Part shown: positions 34,110 to 41,971 of the stretch, piece after piece
Layout of the letters: each line of letters begins with the position of its first letter
How positions within the stretch are numbered: the stretch's first letter is position 1
From: Streptomyces specialis
Lineage (GTDB): Bacteria; Actinomycetota; Actinomycetes; Streptomycetales; Streptomycetaceae
NCBI RefSeq assembly: GCF_001493375.1
Contig: NZ_LN929894.1
Location: 194,657-237,937 of the forward strand
DNA: 43,281 bases
Direction of reading: 5' to 3'
Notes under the pieces: generated by a model
Told to the model about the DNA's origin: nothing
Seen by the model: only the letters and a program-made list of their open reading frames with translations
Database searches by the model: none
Made by a program: the position numbers and the translations under genes

Positions 34110-37100
34110 TCAGGCCCGGCGCAGCCGGAACGTGACGCCGAGGGCCTCGTCGCCGAACGTGGCGCCGTAACCGTCGTCGTCGCTCCCGTCGCCCTCGGCG
34201 AAGTCGACGGCCAGGACCTCGGAGCTGATCAGCGCCTGGTGGTCGGCGAGCGCGCGGCCCGCCTCCGGGTCGGTCGCGCGCCAGCGCACCGCGATCCGGT
34301 CCGCCACGTCCAGGCCGCTGTTCTTGCGGGCGTCCTGGACCAGCCGGATGATGTCGCGGGCCAGCCCGGCCCGGCGCAGCTCGGGGGTGATCTCCAGGTC
34401 GAGCGCGACCGTGGCGCCGGTGTCGGAGGCGACCGACCAGCCCTCGCGGGGCGTCTCGGTGATGATGACCTCCTCCGGAGACAGCGGCACCCGCTCCCCG
34501 TCGACCTCGACGGCGGCCGTGCCGGCGCGCAGCGCGGCGGACAGCTCCGCCGCGTCGGCGGCGGCGATGGCGGCGGCCACCGGCTGGGTGCCCTTGCCGA
34601 AACGCCGGCCGAGCGCGCGGAAGTTGGCCTTCGCGGTGGTGTCCACCAGCGAGCCGCCCATCTCGGCGAGCGTGGCGAGGGAGGCGACGTTCAGCTCCTC
34701 GGCGATCTGCTCACGCAGGTCGTCGCCGAGCAGTTCGAAGCCCTGCGCCGCGACCAGCGCGCGGGACAGCGGCTGCCGGGTCTTGACGCCGGACTCGGCG
34801 CGGGTCGCGCGGCCCAGCTCGACCAGGCGCCGCACCAGCAGCATGTCCTGCGACAGGTCCGGGTCGATCAGCCCGGGGTCCGTCTCCGGCCAGGAGGCCA
34901 GGTGCACCGAGTCGGGGGCGCCCGGGGTGACCGGCACCACCAGGTCCTGCCAGACCCGTTCCGTGATGAACGGGACCAGCGGGGCCATCAGCTTGGTGAC
35001 CGTCTCCAGTGCCTCGTGCAGGGTGCGGAGCGCGGCCGGGTCGCCCTGCCAGAAGCGGCGGCGCGAGCGGCGGACGTACCAGTTCGACAGGTCGTCCACG
35101 AACGTCGAGATCAGCTTGCCGGTGCGCTGGGTGTCGTAGTTCTCCATGGCCGTGGTGACCATGTCCACCAGCGCGTTCAGCTCGCTGAGCAGCCAGCGGT
35201 CCAGCAGGGGCCGGTCGGCGGGGGCCGGGTCGGCGTCGCCGGGGGCCCAGCCGCTGGTCCGGGCGTACAGGGCCTGGAAGGCGACGGTGTTCCAGTAGGT
35301 CAGCAGCGTCTTGCGGACGACCTCCTGGATGGTGCCGTGCCCGACCCGGCGGGCCGACCACGGGGAACCGCCGGCCGCCATGAACCAGCGCACCGCGTCG
35401 GCGCCGTGCCGCTCCATGAGCGGGATCGGCTCCAGGATGTTGCCCAGGTGCTTGGACATCTTGCGGCCGTCCTCGGCGAGGATGTGGCCGAGGCAGACGA
35501 CCGATTCGTACGACGACTTGTCGAAGACGAGGGTGCCGACGGCCATCAGCGTGTAGAACCAGCCGCGGGTCTGGTCGATCGCCTCGCAGATGTACTGCGC
35601 GGGATAGCGCTTGGCGAACTCCTCGCGGTTGCGGTGCGGGTATCCCCACTGGGCGAACGGCATGGCGCCCGAGTCGTACCAGGCGTCGATGACCTCCGGG
35701 ACGCGGCGGGCGGTGTGGGCGCAGCCGTCGGTGACGCAGGGGAAGACGACCTCGTCGATGAACGGCCGGTGCGGGTCGAGGCCCGACTGGTCGGTGCCGG
35801 TCAGCTCGCTCAGCTCGGCCAGTGAGCCGACGCAGGTGAGGTGGCCGTCCTCGCAGCGCCAGATCGGCAGCGGGGTACCCCAGTAGCGGTTGCGGGACAG
35901 GGCCCAGTCCACGTTGTTGTTCAGCCACTCGCCGTAGCGGCCGTGCTTGACGGATTCCGGGTACCAGGCGGTGCGCTCGTTCTCCCGCAGCAGCGCGTCC
36001 TTGACGCGGGTGGTCCGGATGTACCAGGACGGCTGTGCGTAGTACAGCAGCGGGGTGTGGCAGCGCCAGCAGTGCGGGTAGCTGTGCTCGTACGGCAGGT
36101 GCCGGAGGAGCAGGCCGCGGGCCTCCAGGTCCGCGACCAGGGCCTCGTCCGCCTTCTTGAAGAACTGGCCGCCGACCAGCGGCAGTCCGTCCTCGAAGGT
36201 GCCGTCGGGGCGGACCGGGTTGACCACGGGCAGGCCGTAGCGGCGGCAGGTGAGGAGGTCGTCCTCGCCGAAGGCCGGGGCCTGGTGGACCAGGCCCGTG
36301 CCGTCCTCGGTGGTGACGTAATCCGCCGTCACCACGTAGTGCGCCTCGGCGCCGCCGAAGTCGACGAGGTCGAACGGGCGCCGGTACGCCCAGCGTTCCA
36401 TCTCCGCGCCGGTGAACGACGGGCCGGTGGCCGTCCAGCCTCCCCCTGGGCCTGACGGCCCGGGCGGTGCCCCCACGCCCAGCGCCTTGCCGACCAGGGC
36501 CTCGGCGACGACCAGCCTGGTCGCGCCGTCGGTGACCACGGTGTAGGTGACGTCGGGGTGGGCGGCGACGGCGGTGTTGGAGACCAGGGTCCAGGGGGTG
36601 GTCGTCCACACCAGCAGGTCCGCCTCGCCGGCCAGCGGCCCCGAGACCAGGGGCAGCCGGACGTAGACCGAGGGGTCGACCACCGTCTCGTAGCCCTGGG
36701 CCAGCTCATGGTCGGACAGGCCGGTCTCGCAGCGGGGGCACCAGGGGGCCACCCGGTGGTCCTGGCCGAGGAGGCCCTTGGTGAAGATCTCCTTCAGCGA
36801 CCACCAGACCGACTCGATGTACTCGGGGTTCATCGTGCGGTAGGCGTCGTCGAGGTCGACCCAGTACCCCATGCGGGTCGTCAGCTCGGAGAAGGCGTCG
36901 GTGTGGCGGGTCACCGACTCGCGGCACTTGGCGTTGAACTCGGCGATGCCGTACGCCTCGATGTCCTGCTTGCCGGAGAAGCCGAGCTCCTTCTCGACGG
37001 CCAGCTCGACGGGCAGGCCGTGGCAGTCCCAGCCCGCTTTGCGCGTGACGTGGAAGCCGCGCATCGTCCTGTAGCGCGGGAAGACGTCCTTGAAGACGCG

Positions 37101-37289
37101 CGCCTCGATGTGGTGGGCGCCGGGCATGCCGTTGGCGGTGGGCGGGCCCTCGTAGAACACCCACTCCGGGCGGCCCTCGGACTGCTCCATGCTGCGGTTG
37201 AAGGTCTTGTTGTCCCGCCAGAGGTCGAGCACCTCGTGCTCGAGCTGTGGCAGGTCGACCTGGGCTGGGACGTGGCGGTACTGGGTCAT
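34110..37289 (-). CDS. ileS: Isoleucyl-tRNA synthetase with non-canonical HIGH motif
   Basis: Class I aminoacyl-tRNA synthetase charging tRNA-Ile; 1059 aa, the long type-2-like form. The signature, normally HxGH, reads PGAHHI (Gly57-Ala58-His59-His60), with the first and third positions exchanged. KMSKS reads KMSKH (610-614). The tRNA-contact block GWDCHGLPVELAVEKELG and the editing domain (WTTTPWTLVSNTAVA, DGTGLVHQAPAFGEDD) are intact. A short in-frame GC-rich palindrome near residues 271-284 (GVGAPPGPSGPGGG) looks inserted and accounts for about 12 extra residues. CPRCETG gives two Cys; no terminal zinc finger is seen. ATG 37289 has GGAGGA upstream and a T-box leader. Confidence 0.97.
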   Translation of the reverse strand: MTQYRHVPAQVDLPQLEHEVLDLWRDNKTFNRSMEQSEGRPEWVFYEGPPTANGMPGAHHIEARVFKDVFPRYRTMRGFHVTRKAGWDCHGLPVELAVEKELGFSGKQDIEAYGIAEFNAKCRESVTRHTDAFSELTTRMGYWVDLDDAYRTMNPEYIESVWWSLKEIFTKGLLGQDHRVAPWCPRCETGLSDHELAQGYETVVDPSVYVRLPLVSGPLAGEADLLVWTTTPWTLVSNTAVAAHPDVTYTVVTDGATRLVVAEALVGKALGVGAPPGPSGPGGGWTATGPSFTGAEMERWAYRRPFDLVDFGGAEAHYVVTADYVTTEDGTGLVHQAPAFGEDDLLTCRRYGLPVVNPVRPDGTFEDGLPLVGGQFFKKADEALVADLEARGLLLRHLPYEHSYPHCWRCHTPLLYYAQPSWYIRTTRVKDALLRENERTAWYPESVKHGRYGEWLNNNVDWALSRNRYWGTPLPIWRCEDGHLTCVGSLAELSELTGTDQSGLDPHRPFIDEVVFPCVTDGCAHTARRVPEVIDAWYDSGAMPFAQWGYPHRNREEFAKRYPAQYICEAIDQTRGWFYTLMAVGTLVFDKSSYESVVCLGHILAEDGRKMSKHLGNILEPIPLMERHGADAVRWFMAAGGSPWSARRVGHGTIQEVVRKTLLTYWNTVAFQALYARTSGWAPGDADPAPADRPLLDRWLLSELNALVDMVTTAMENYDTQRTGKLISTFVDDLSNWYVRRSRRRFWQGDPAALRTLHEALETVTKLMAPLVPFITERVWQDLVVPVTPGAPDSVHLASWPETDPGLIDPDLSQDMLLVRRLVELGRATRAESGVKTRQPLSRALVAAQGFELLGDDLREQIAEELNVASLATLAEMGGSLVDTTAKANFRALGRRFGKGTQPVAAAIAAADAAELSAALRAGTAAVEVDGERVPLSPEEVIITETPREGWSVASDTGATVALDLEITPELRRAGLARDIIRLVQDARKNSGLDVADRIAVRWRATDPEAGRALADHQALISSEVLAVDFAEGDGSDDDGYGATFGDEALGVTFRLRRA
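36438..36474. repeat. Palindromic GC-rich insertion within ileS
   Basis: The stem core GGGCC / GGCCC around TGAC (36448-36462) is flanked by CCCCCT on one side and GGTGCCCCC on the other. It is in frame and codes the Gly/Pro-rich APPGPSGPGGG. It resembles short palindromic repeats scattered through Streptomyces genomes, inferred from appearance only. Confidence 0.5.
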
Positions 37290-37299
37290 CGGACCGTCC

Positions 37300-37563
37300 T
37301 CCGGCGGACAGCGGCTGGCGTTCTCCGTCGGAGGGACGAGAGCGCGCGCGCTCCCGCGGTACCACCCTCCTTGGCCGGGACGAAACCGCCGTCCGCGACC
37401 CGCTCGTTGGGTCCGCGACTGCCGGGTCTACTCGCTCGTCCGAGCTTTCTTCCGGCGGCTCCGGGGTGATCTTCGCGTCGCGCTCGCCCCCGGGCTCACA
37501 CCGTCCCCGGGTCGCTCACGGCTGCCGACGACGCTACTCGTCCCCATCCTCGCCTTTCGCTGA
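37300..37563 (-). promoter_or_regulatory. T-box riboswitch controlling ileS (tRNA-Ile sensing)
   Basis: On the minus strand the leader begins with the stem I signature GATGGGGACGAGTAG and contains AGGGTGGTACCGCGG, the T-box that pairs with the tRNA acceptor end (37354-37368). A candidate specifier codon ATC (Ile; 37468-37470) lies in GAAGATCACC. The 3' part can pair near the SD (CCGGAGGA), and no terminator hairpin with a T run is present, so control is probably at translation, as in other actinobacterial ileS T-boxes. Confidence 0.95.
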
Positions 37564-37567
37564 CCCC

Positions 37568-37573
37568 AGTGTA
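37568..37573 (-). promoter_or_regulatory. Putative -10 box of the ileS T-box leader
   Basis: TACACT on the minus strand. Transcription would start near 37561, a few bases before the stem I signature. Confidence 0.5.
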
Positions 37574-37650
37574 GGGGCAGGCGGAGGGGGTCGCTGACCG
37601 GTTATCCGGGGTCCGGGCTGGGCACATCCCTGGCAGACCGGCGCGCCCCG

Positions 37651-37679
37651 TTGCCGCACGGCCCGAGTCGATTTATCGT
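37651..37679 (+). promoter_or_regulatory. Possible promoter of the dksA/traR-type gene
   Basis: TTGCCG (37651-37656), 17 bp, then TATCGT (37674-37679). This is the only plausible promoter in the gene-free stretch 37574-37787, in which I see nothing else. Confidence 0.35.
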
Positions 37680-37787
37680 TCCGGTCACGTTTCGCCAGCA
37701 AGATCACACAATGCGAAGATATCGTCCGTCGCGGTGGTGGGGAGGACGGACGGCCAGGCCCCGCAGGGCGGGAAGACGGGAGCTGAG

Positions 37788-38264
37788 ATGGTGGCTGCGA
37801 AGAAGGGCACGACCGAGGACTCGTCGGCCGCGGTGGCGGCGGCCCCCGTCACCGTGCCCGCCGATCCCGGCGGTCTCGCCGTGCGGTCGGGCGAGGACCC
37901 CTGGACCGCCGAGGAGGTGACCGGGGCGCGGACGGCGCTGACGGCGGAGGCCGACCGGCTGCGCGCCGAGATCAGCGCCGCCGAGGAGGCGCTGTCCGGG
38001 CTGATGCGCGACTCGGGGGACGGCGCGGGCGACGACGAGGCCGACACCGGCAGCAAGAACGTCACCCGCGAGCACGAGATGGCCCTGGCCAGCAACGCCC
38101 GCGAGATGCTCTACCAGACCGAGCGGGCCCTCGGCCGGCTGGAGGCGGGCACCTACGGCCTCTGCGAGACCTGCGGGAACCCCATCGGGAAGGCCCGGAT
38201 GCAGGTCTTCCCCCGGGCCACGCTGTGCGTCGACTGCAAGCAGCGGCAGGAGCGCCGTTTCTGA
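37788..38264 (+). CDS. DksA/TraR C4-type zinc-finger protein
   Basis: A 158-aa protein. The first 45 residues are Ala/Pro-rich; a helical hairpin follows (EEVTGARTALTAEADRLRAE to ALSGLMRDSGD), then an acidic loop, a second helix (HEMALASNAREMLYQTERAL), and the zinc finger YGLCETCGNPIGKARM with ATLCVDCKQ (four Cys). DksA/TraR proteins bind the RNA polymerase secondary channel; here the coiled-coil tip acidic motif of DksA is not obvious, so the mechanism is open. ATG 37788 has GGGAG upstream; the upstream in-frame ATG at 37734 lacks one. Neighbour of lspA and ileS as in other Streptomyces. Confidence 0.92.
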   Translation: MVAAKKGTTEDSSAAVAAAPVTVPADPGGLAVRSGEDPWTAEEVTGARTALTAEADRLRAEISAAEEALSGLMRDSGDGAGDDEADTGSKNVTREHEMALASNAREMLYQTERALGRLEAGTYGLCETCGNPIGKARMQVFPRATLCVDCKQRQERRF

Positions 38265-38306
38265 GGGGTTCCCGTCGATCTTTCCGGTGATCGCACCGGC
38301 GTGGCG

Positions 38307-38312
38307 TACCCT
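38307..38312 (+). promoter_or_regulatory. Putative -10 box of a leaderless lspA transcript
   Basis: TACCCT ends 6 nt before the GTG at 38319. Confidence 0.5.
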
Positions 38313-38318
38313 CGTCCC

Positions 38319-38915
38319 GTGAGCGAGGCGGAGCGGACCATCAGGACACCCGACGACGGAACGGGCGAGGCGGGCGGCACGTCCGGCGCGCCCGCCGCGG
38401 CCGGGGACGCCCCGGACGACCGCGCCGCCGGCCGGCGGCGCGTCGCGGTGCTGGCGAGCATCGCCGCTCTCGCCTACGCGCTTGACCTGATCACCAAGCT
38501 CATGGTCGTGGAGTGGCTGGAGCACGAGGAGCCGATCGAGGTCTTCGGCGAATGGCTGCGGCTGGAGGCGGTGCGCAACGGCGGCGCCGCCTTCGGCATC
38601 GGCGAGGCGCTGACCGTGGTCTTCACGCTGATCGCCGCCGCCGTCATCGTGGTCATCATCCGGCTCGCCAAGCGTCTGTACAGCACCCCGTGGGCCGTCG
38701 CGCTGGGCCTGCTGCTCGGCGGCGCCCTCGGCAACCTCACCGACCGGCTCTTCCGCGCCCCCGGCGTACTGGAGGGCCACGTCGTGGACTTCATCGCCCC
38801 GAAGTACTTCGCGGTGTTCAACCTGGCGGACAGCGCGATCGTCTGCGGCGGCATCCTGATCGTGCTGCTGTCCTTCCGCGGGCTGGACCCGGACGGCACC
38901 GTGCACCGGGACTGA
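38319..38915 (+). CDS. lspA: Lipoprotein signal peptidase LspA
   Basis: Membrane aspartyl protease that removes signal peptides from prolipoproteins. 198 aa from GTG 38319 (VSEAERTI), placed 6 nt after TACCCT; a GTG at 38301 is the longer alternative. The N-terminal 40 residues are Gly/Ala/Asp-rich and cytoplasmic, longer than in E. coli. Four transmembrane helices follow. The catalytic Asp residues are in GNLTDRL and FNLADSAI, with NGGAAFGIG and GHVVDFI as further family blocks. It lies 25 nt before rluD. Confidence 0.96.
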   Translation: MSEAERTIRTPDDGTGEAGGTSGAPAAAGDAPDDRAAGRRRVAVLASIAALAYALDLITKLMVVEWLEHEEPIEVFGEWLRLEAVRNGGAAFGIGEALTVVFTLIAAAVIVVIIRLAKRLYSTPWAVALGLLLGGALGNLTDRLFRAPGVLEGHVVDFIAPKYFAVFNLADSAIVCGGILIVLLSFRGLDPDGTVHRD

Positions 38916-38927
38916 GTCCGCGTCCGG

Positions 38928-38933
38928 CATACT
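38928..38933 (+). promoter_or_regulatory. Putative -10 box (CATACT) before rluD
   Basis: CATACT ends 7 nt before the GTG at 38941; there is no ribosome binding site in between. Confidence 0.4.
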
Positions 38934-38940
38934 CGATCAC

Positions 38941-39882
38941 GTGAGCACCCTTCCCGAGACCCGCGCACTGCCCGTACCGGAAGGGCTGGAGGGAGAGCGT
39001 GTCGACGCCGCTCTGGCCCGTATGCTCGGCTTCTCCCGCACCAAGGCGGCGGAGCTGGCCGCGTCGGGCAAGGTCCGGCTGGACGGTGCCGAGGTCGGCA
39101 AGTCCGAGCGGGTGACCGGCGGTTCGTGGCTGGAGGTCGAGATGCCCGCGCCGGCCGTGCCGGTGCGGATCGTCGCGGAGCCGGTCGAGGGCATGGAGAT
39201 CGTGCACGACGACGACGACCTCGTCGTCGTGGACAAGCCCGTCGGCGTGGCCGCGCACCCCAGCCCCGGCTGGAGCGGGACCACCGTCATCGGCGGCCTG
39301 GCCGCCGCCGGGTACCGGGTCTCCACCTCGGGGGCGGCCGAGCGGCAGGGCGTCGTGCACCGCCTGGACGTCGGCACGTCGGGGCTGATGGTCGTGGCGA
39401 AGTCGGAGCGGGCGTACACGCGGCTGAAGCAGCAGTTCCGCGACCGGACCGTCGACAAGCGCTACCACGCGGTGGTGCAGGGGCACCCCGATCCGCTCAG
39501 CGGCACCATCGACGCCCCGGTGGGACGGCACCCGCAGCACGACTACAAGTGGGCCGTCACCGCCGACGGGAAGCCGGCCGTCACCCACTACGACCTGATC
39601 GAGGCGTTCCGCGCGGCCAGCCTGCTCGACATCAAGCTGGAGACCGGCCGCACCCACCAGATCCGCGTGCACATGTCGGCGCACCGCCACCCCTGCGTCG
39701 GCGACCTCACCTACGGCGCCGACCCGACGCTGGCGAAGCGGCTGGGGCTGACGCGGCAGTGGCTGCACGCGGTGCGGCTGGGCTTCGCCCACCCCGACGA
39801 CGGGCGCTGGGTGGAGTTCACCACCGGCTATCCCGCGGATCTGCGGTCCGCGCTGGAGACGTTGCGGGCCGAAAGCGCCTGA
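38941..39882 (+). CDS. rluD: RluA/RluD-family 23S rRNA pseudouridine synthase
   Basis: Converts specific uridines of 23S rRNA (helix 69 for RluD) to pseudouridine. 313 aa. An N-terminal S4 RNA-binding domain (about 17-75, [20 protein letters not shown]) precedes the catalytic domain. The motif [15 protein letters not shown] holds the catalytic Asp143. [27 protein letters not shown] and [13 protein letters not shown] are typical. Whether it modifies the RluD or another RluA-class site cannot be told. It ends 13 nt before the antiporter. Confidence 0.94.
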   Translation: MSTLPETRALPVPEGLEGERVDAALARMLGFSRTKAAELAASGKVRLDGAEVGKSERVTGGSWLEVEMPAPAVPVRIVAEPVEGMEIVHDDDDLVVVDKPVGVAAHPSPGWSGTTVIGGLAAAGYRVSTSGAAERQGVVHRLDVGTSGLMVVAKSERAYTRLKQQFRDRTVDKRYHAVVQGHPDPLSGTIDAPVGRHPQHDYKWAVTADGKPAVTHYDLIEAFRAASLLDIKLETGRTHQIRVHMSAHRHPCVGDLTYGADPTLAKRLGLTRQWLHAVRLGFAHPDDGRWVEFTTGYPADLRSALETLRAESA

Positions 39883-39895
39883 CCGGGCCCGGCAC

Positions 39896-40975
39896 GTGGA
39901 CCAGCTCTCGCTGTTGTTCGTCCTGCTGTTCGGCGCCGTGTTGACGGTGCCGCTCGGCGAACGGCTGTCGCTGCCGCCGCCGGTGCTGATGACGGTGGCC
40001 GGGATCCTGGTGGCGTTCCTGCCGTTCGTGCCCGAGGTGGACCTGCCGCCGGAGTACATCCTGCCGCTGGTGCTGCCACCCGTGCTGTACGCGGCGGTGC
40101 AGCGCACGTCCTGGCGTCAGTTCACCGCCAACGTGCGGCCCATCCTGCTGCTGGCCGTCGCGCTGGTCTTCGTGACGACGGCGGCGGTCGCCGTCGTGGC
40201 CCAGGCCGCCGTGCCGGGGCTGCCGCTGGCGCCCGCCATCGCCCTGGGCGCGCTGGTCGCGCCGCCCGACCCCGTCGCCGCCACCGCCGTGGCGGGGCGG
40301 CTGGGGCTGCCCCGCCGGATGGTCTCCATCCTGGAGGGCGAAGGGCTGTTCAACGACGTGACCGCCATCACCCTGTACCACGTGGCCGTCACGGCCGCCG
40401 TGACCGGCAGCTTCTCCGCGACCGGCGCCGGGGCCGAGCTGGCGCTCTCGGCCGGGGTGGCCCTCGCCGTGGGGGCGGTGGTGGGCTGGGCCACGACGTC
40501 CATGTTCGGGCTGCTGGGCGATGTGACGCTGCGCACCGGGCTGACGCTGCTGGCGCCGTTCGCGGCGTACGTCCTGGCCGAGGAGCTGTCCGGCTCGGGC
40601 GTGCTGGCGGTCCTGGTGACCGCCCTGTGGCTGGGCGAGCGGGGCGCGGACGCCGACGACGTCACCGGGCGGCTCACCGGGCGGAGCTTCTGGGCGGTGA
40701 TCGACACGCTGGTGACGGGCGTCGCGTTCGGGCTCATCGGCCTGGAACTGCATCTGGTCCTCGACACGGTCAGCGGCCGGTGGGGCGAACTGCTGCCCGC
40801 CGCCGCGCTGGTTCTCGCGGTCGTGGTCGCGGTGCGGCTGCTGTGGCTGCTGCCCGCGACCTGGCTGGCCAGGCGGCTGCACCGGCGCACCGACTACGCC
40901 GAGGAGATCCCGCTGACCTGGCGGGAGACGGTCGTGATGTGGTGGTCGGGGATGCGGGGAGTGGCGTCCGTCGCG
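39896..40975 (+). CDS. CPA1-type Na+/H+ antiporter, N-terminal 360 codons
   Basis: Monovalent cation/proton antiporter of the CPA1 (NhaP/SLC9-like) family. GTG 39896 starts MDQLSLLFVLLFGAVLTVPL. About nine to ten transmembrane helices are present, with the transport-site blocks ALVAPPDPVAATAV and EGEGLFNDVTAI (the Asn-Asp pair). The genuine gene stops being continuous at 40975: from there the reading frame runs into an MscS sequence. Its true C-terminus is at 41972-42508 on the other strand; 1080 nt + 537 nt restores one frame of 538 aa, with SVA followed by LALALP. Confidence 0.93.
40203..40975 (+). repeat. 773-bp inverted duplication, left copy
   Basis: These bases are the reverse complement of 42509-43281 (coordinate pairs always sum to 83,484). 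I saw no mismatch in the stretches compared, and the encoded proteins are identical. The partner copy ends at the last base of the window. Confidence 0.93.
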
Positions 40976-41779
40976 GAGAACTCACTGGCGCGCTACGAGG
41001 CCAGAACCACGGACCTGGCCCGCGTCCGGCAGTTCCGCACCCAGCTCGCGATGCTCCGCCGGGTCGTCACCCCCATCCTCACCGTCGTCGCGGTCGCCGT
41101 CACCATTCTGCTGCTCTTCCCGAACCTGCGGGCCCTGGGCACCTCGATGCTGGCCTCGGCCGGTGTCATCGGTGTCATCGCCGGTGTCGCCGCCCAGTCC
41201 ATGCTGAGCAACCTCTTCGCCGGGCTGCAGATAGCGTTCGGCGACTCGGTCAAGATCGGCGACACCGTCGTCGTGGACGGCGAGTGGGGCACGGTCGAGG
41301 AGATGTCGCTGGCGTTCCTCACCGTCCGGATCTGGGACGACCGGCGGCTGACGATGCCGGTGTCCTACTTCAACAGCAAGCCCTACGAGAACTGGTCGCG
41401 CGGCGGCAACCAGATCACCGGCACGGTCTTCATCCACCTCGACCACACCACCCCCGTCCCGGAGCTGCGCAAGCACCTCGGGGACTTCCTGACCGGCCGC
41501 GACGACTGGGACCGCCGCCACTGGGACCTCGTGGTGACCGACACCACCCCCACCACCATCCAGGTACGGGCGTCGATGTCCACCCGGAACGCCGACGACG
41601 CCTGGTCGCTGCGCTGCGCGGTCCGCGAGGAACTGATCGCCTGGCTGCGCGACAACCACCCCTACGCCCTCCCCCGCGTCAACACCTCCCCCGCCGAGGT
41701 CCGCCCCACCGACACCGCCCCGCGCGAAACCGTGTCGGACCGCCCGATCCCCGGCCAGTCCCCCAGCACGGACACGTAG
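40976..41779 (+). CDS. MscS-family mechanosensitive channel (N-terminus missing)
   Basis: Small-conductance mechanosensitive channel that opens on hypo-osmotic shock. The remaining 267 residues begin ENSLARYEARTTDLARV. A transmembrane helix (VVTPILTVVAVAVTILLLF) and the Gly/Ala-rich pore helix (SAGVIGVIAGVAAQSMLSNL) come first, followed by the beta domain (FGDSVKIGDTVVVDGEWG, VEEMSLAFLTVRIWDDRRL) and the alpha/beta vestibule domain. The first helices (about 90-100 residues) are absent because the frame is joined at 40975/40976 to the antiporter. The fused 627-aa ORF should not be taken as one protein. Confidence 0.9.
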   Translation, partial: ENSLARYEARTTDLARVRQFRTQLAMLRRVVTPILTVVAVAVTILLLFPNLRALGTSMLASAGVIGVIAGVAAQSMLSNLFAGLQIAFGDSVKIGDTVVVDGEWGTVEEMSLAFLTVRIWDDRRLTMPVSYFNSKPYENWSRGGNQITGTVFIHLDHTTPVPELRKHLGDFLTGRDDWDRRHWDLVVTDTTPTTIQVRASMSTRNADDAWSLRCAVREELIAWLRDNHPYALPRVNTSPAEVRPTDTAPRETVSDRPIPGQSPSTDT

Positions 41780-41971
41780 CCCCCCACCGCACGCCGCACC
41801 ACGAACCCCGCCCCGGCACCGGCCCCGACCGCAGGTCCCACGCCCCGGCCGGACCGTCCCACCACAACCCGCTCTTCCAGTGGGCCGCCCGGGCCCAAGG
41901 CACGTGCCCCCGATCCCCGCCCGTGACCGGGGAAACGGCCCCCGGCCTGCGCCCCCGCGCAGAGGGGCCCC

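Noticed and set aside
39896..41779. A 627-aa antiporter-MscS fusion protein
   Set aside because: The join lies exactly at the end of a 773-bp inverted duplicate, and the true antiporter C-terminus is found on the other strand; it is an assembly chimera.
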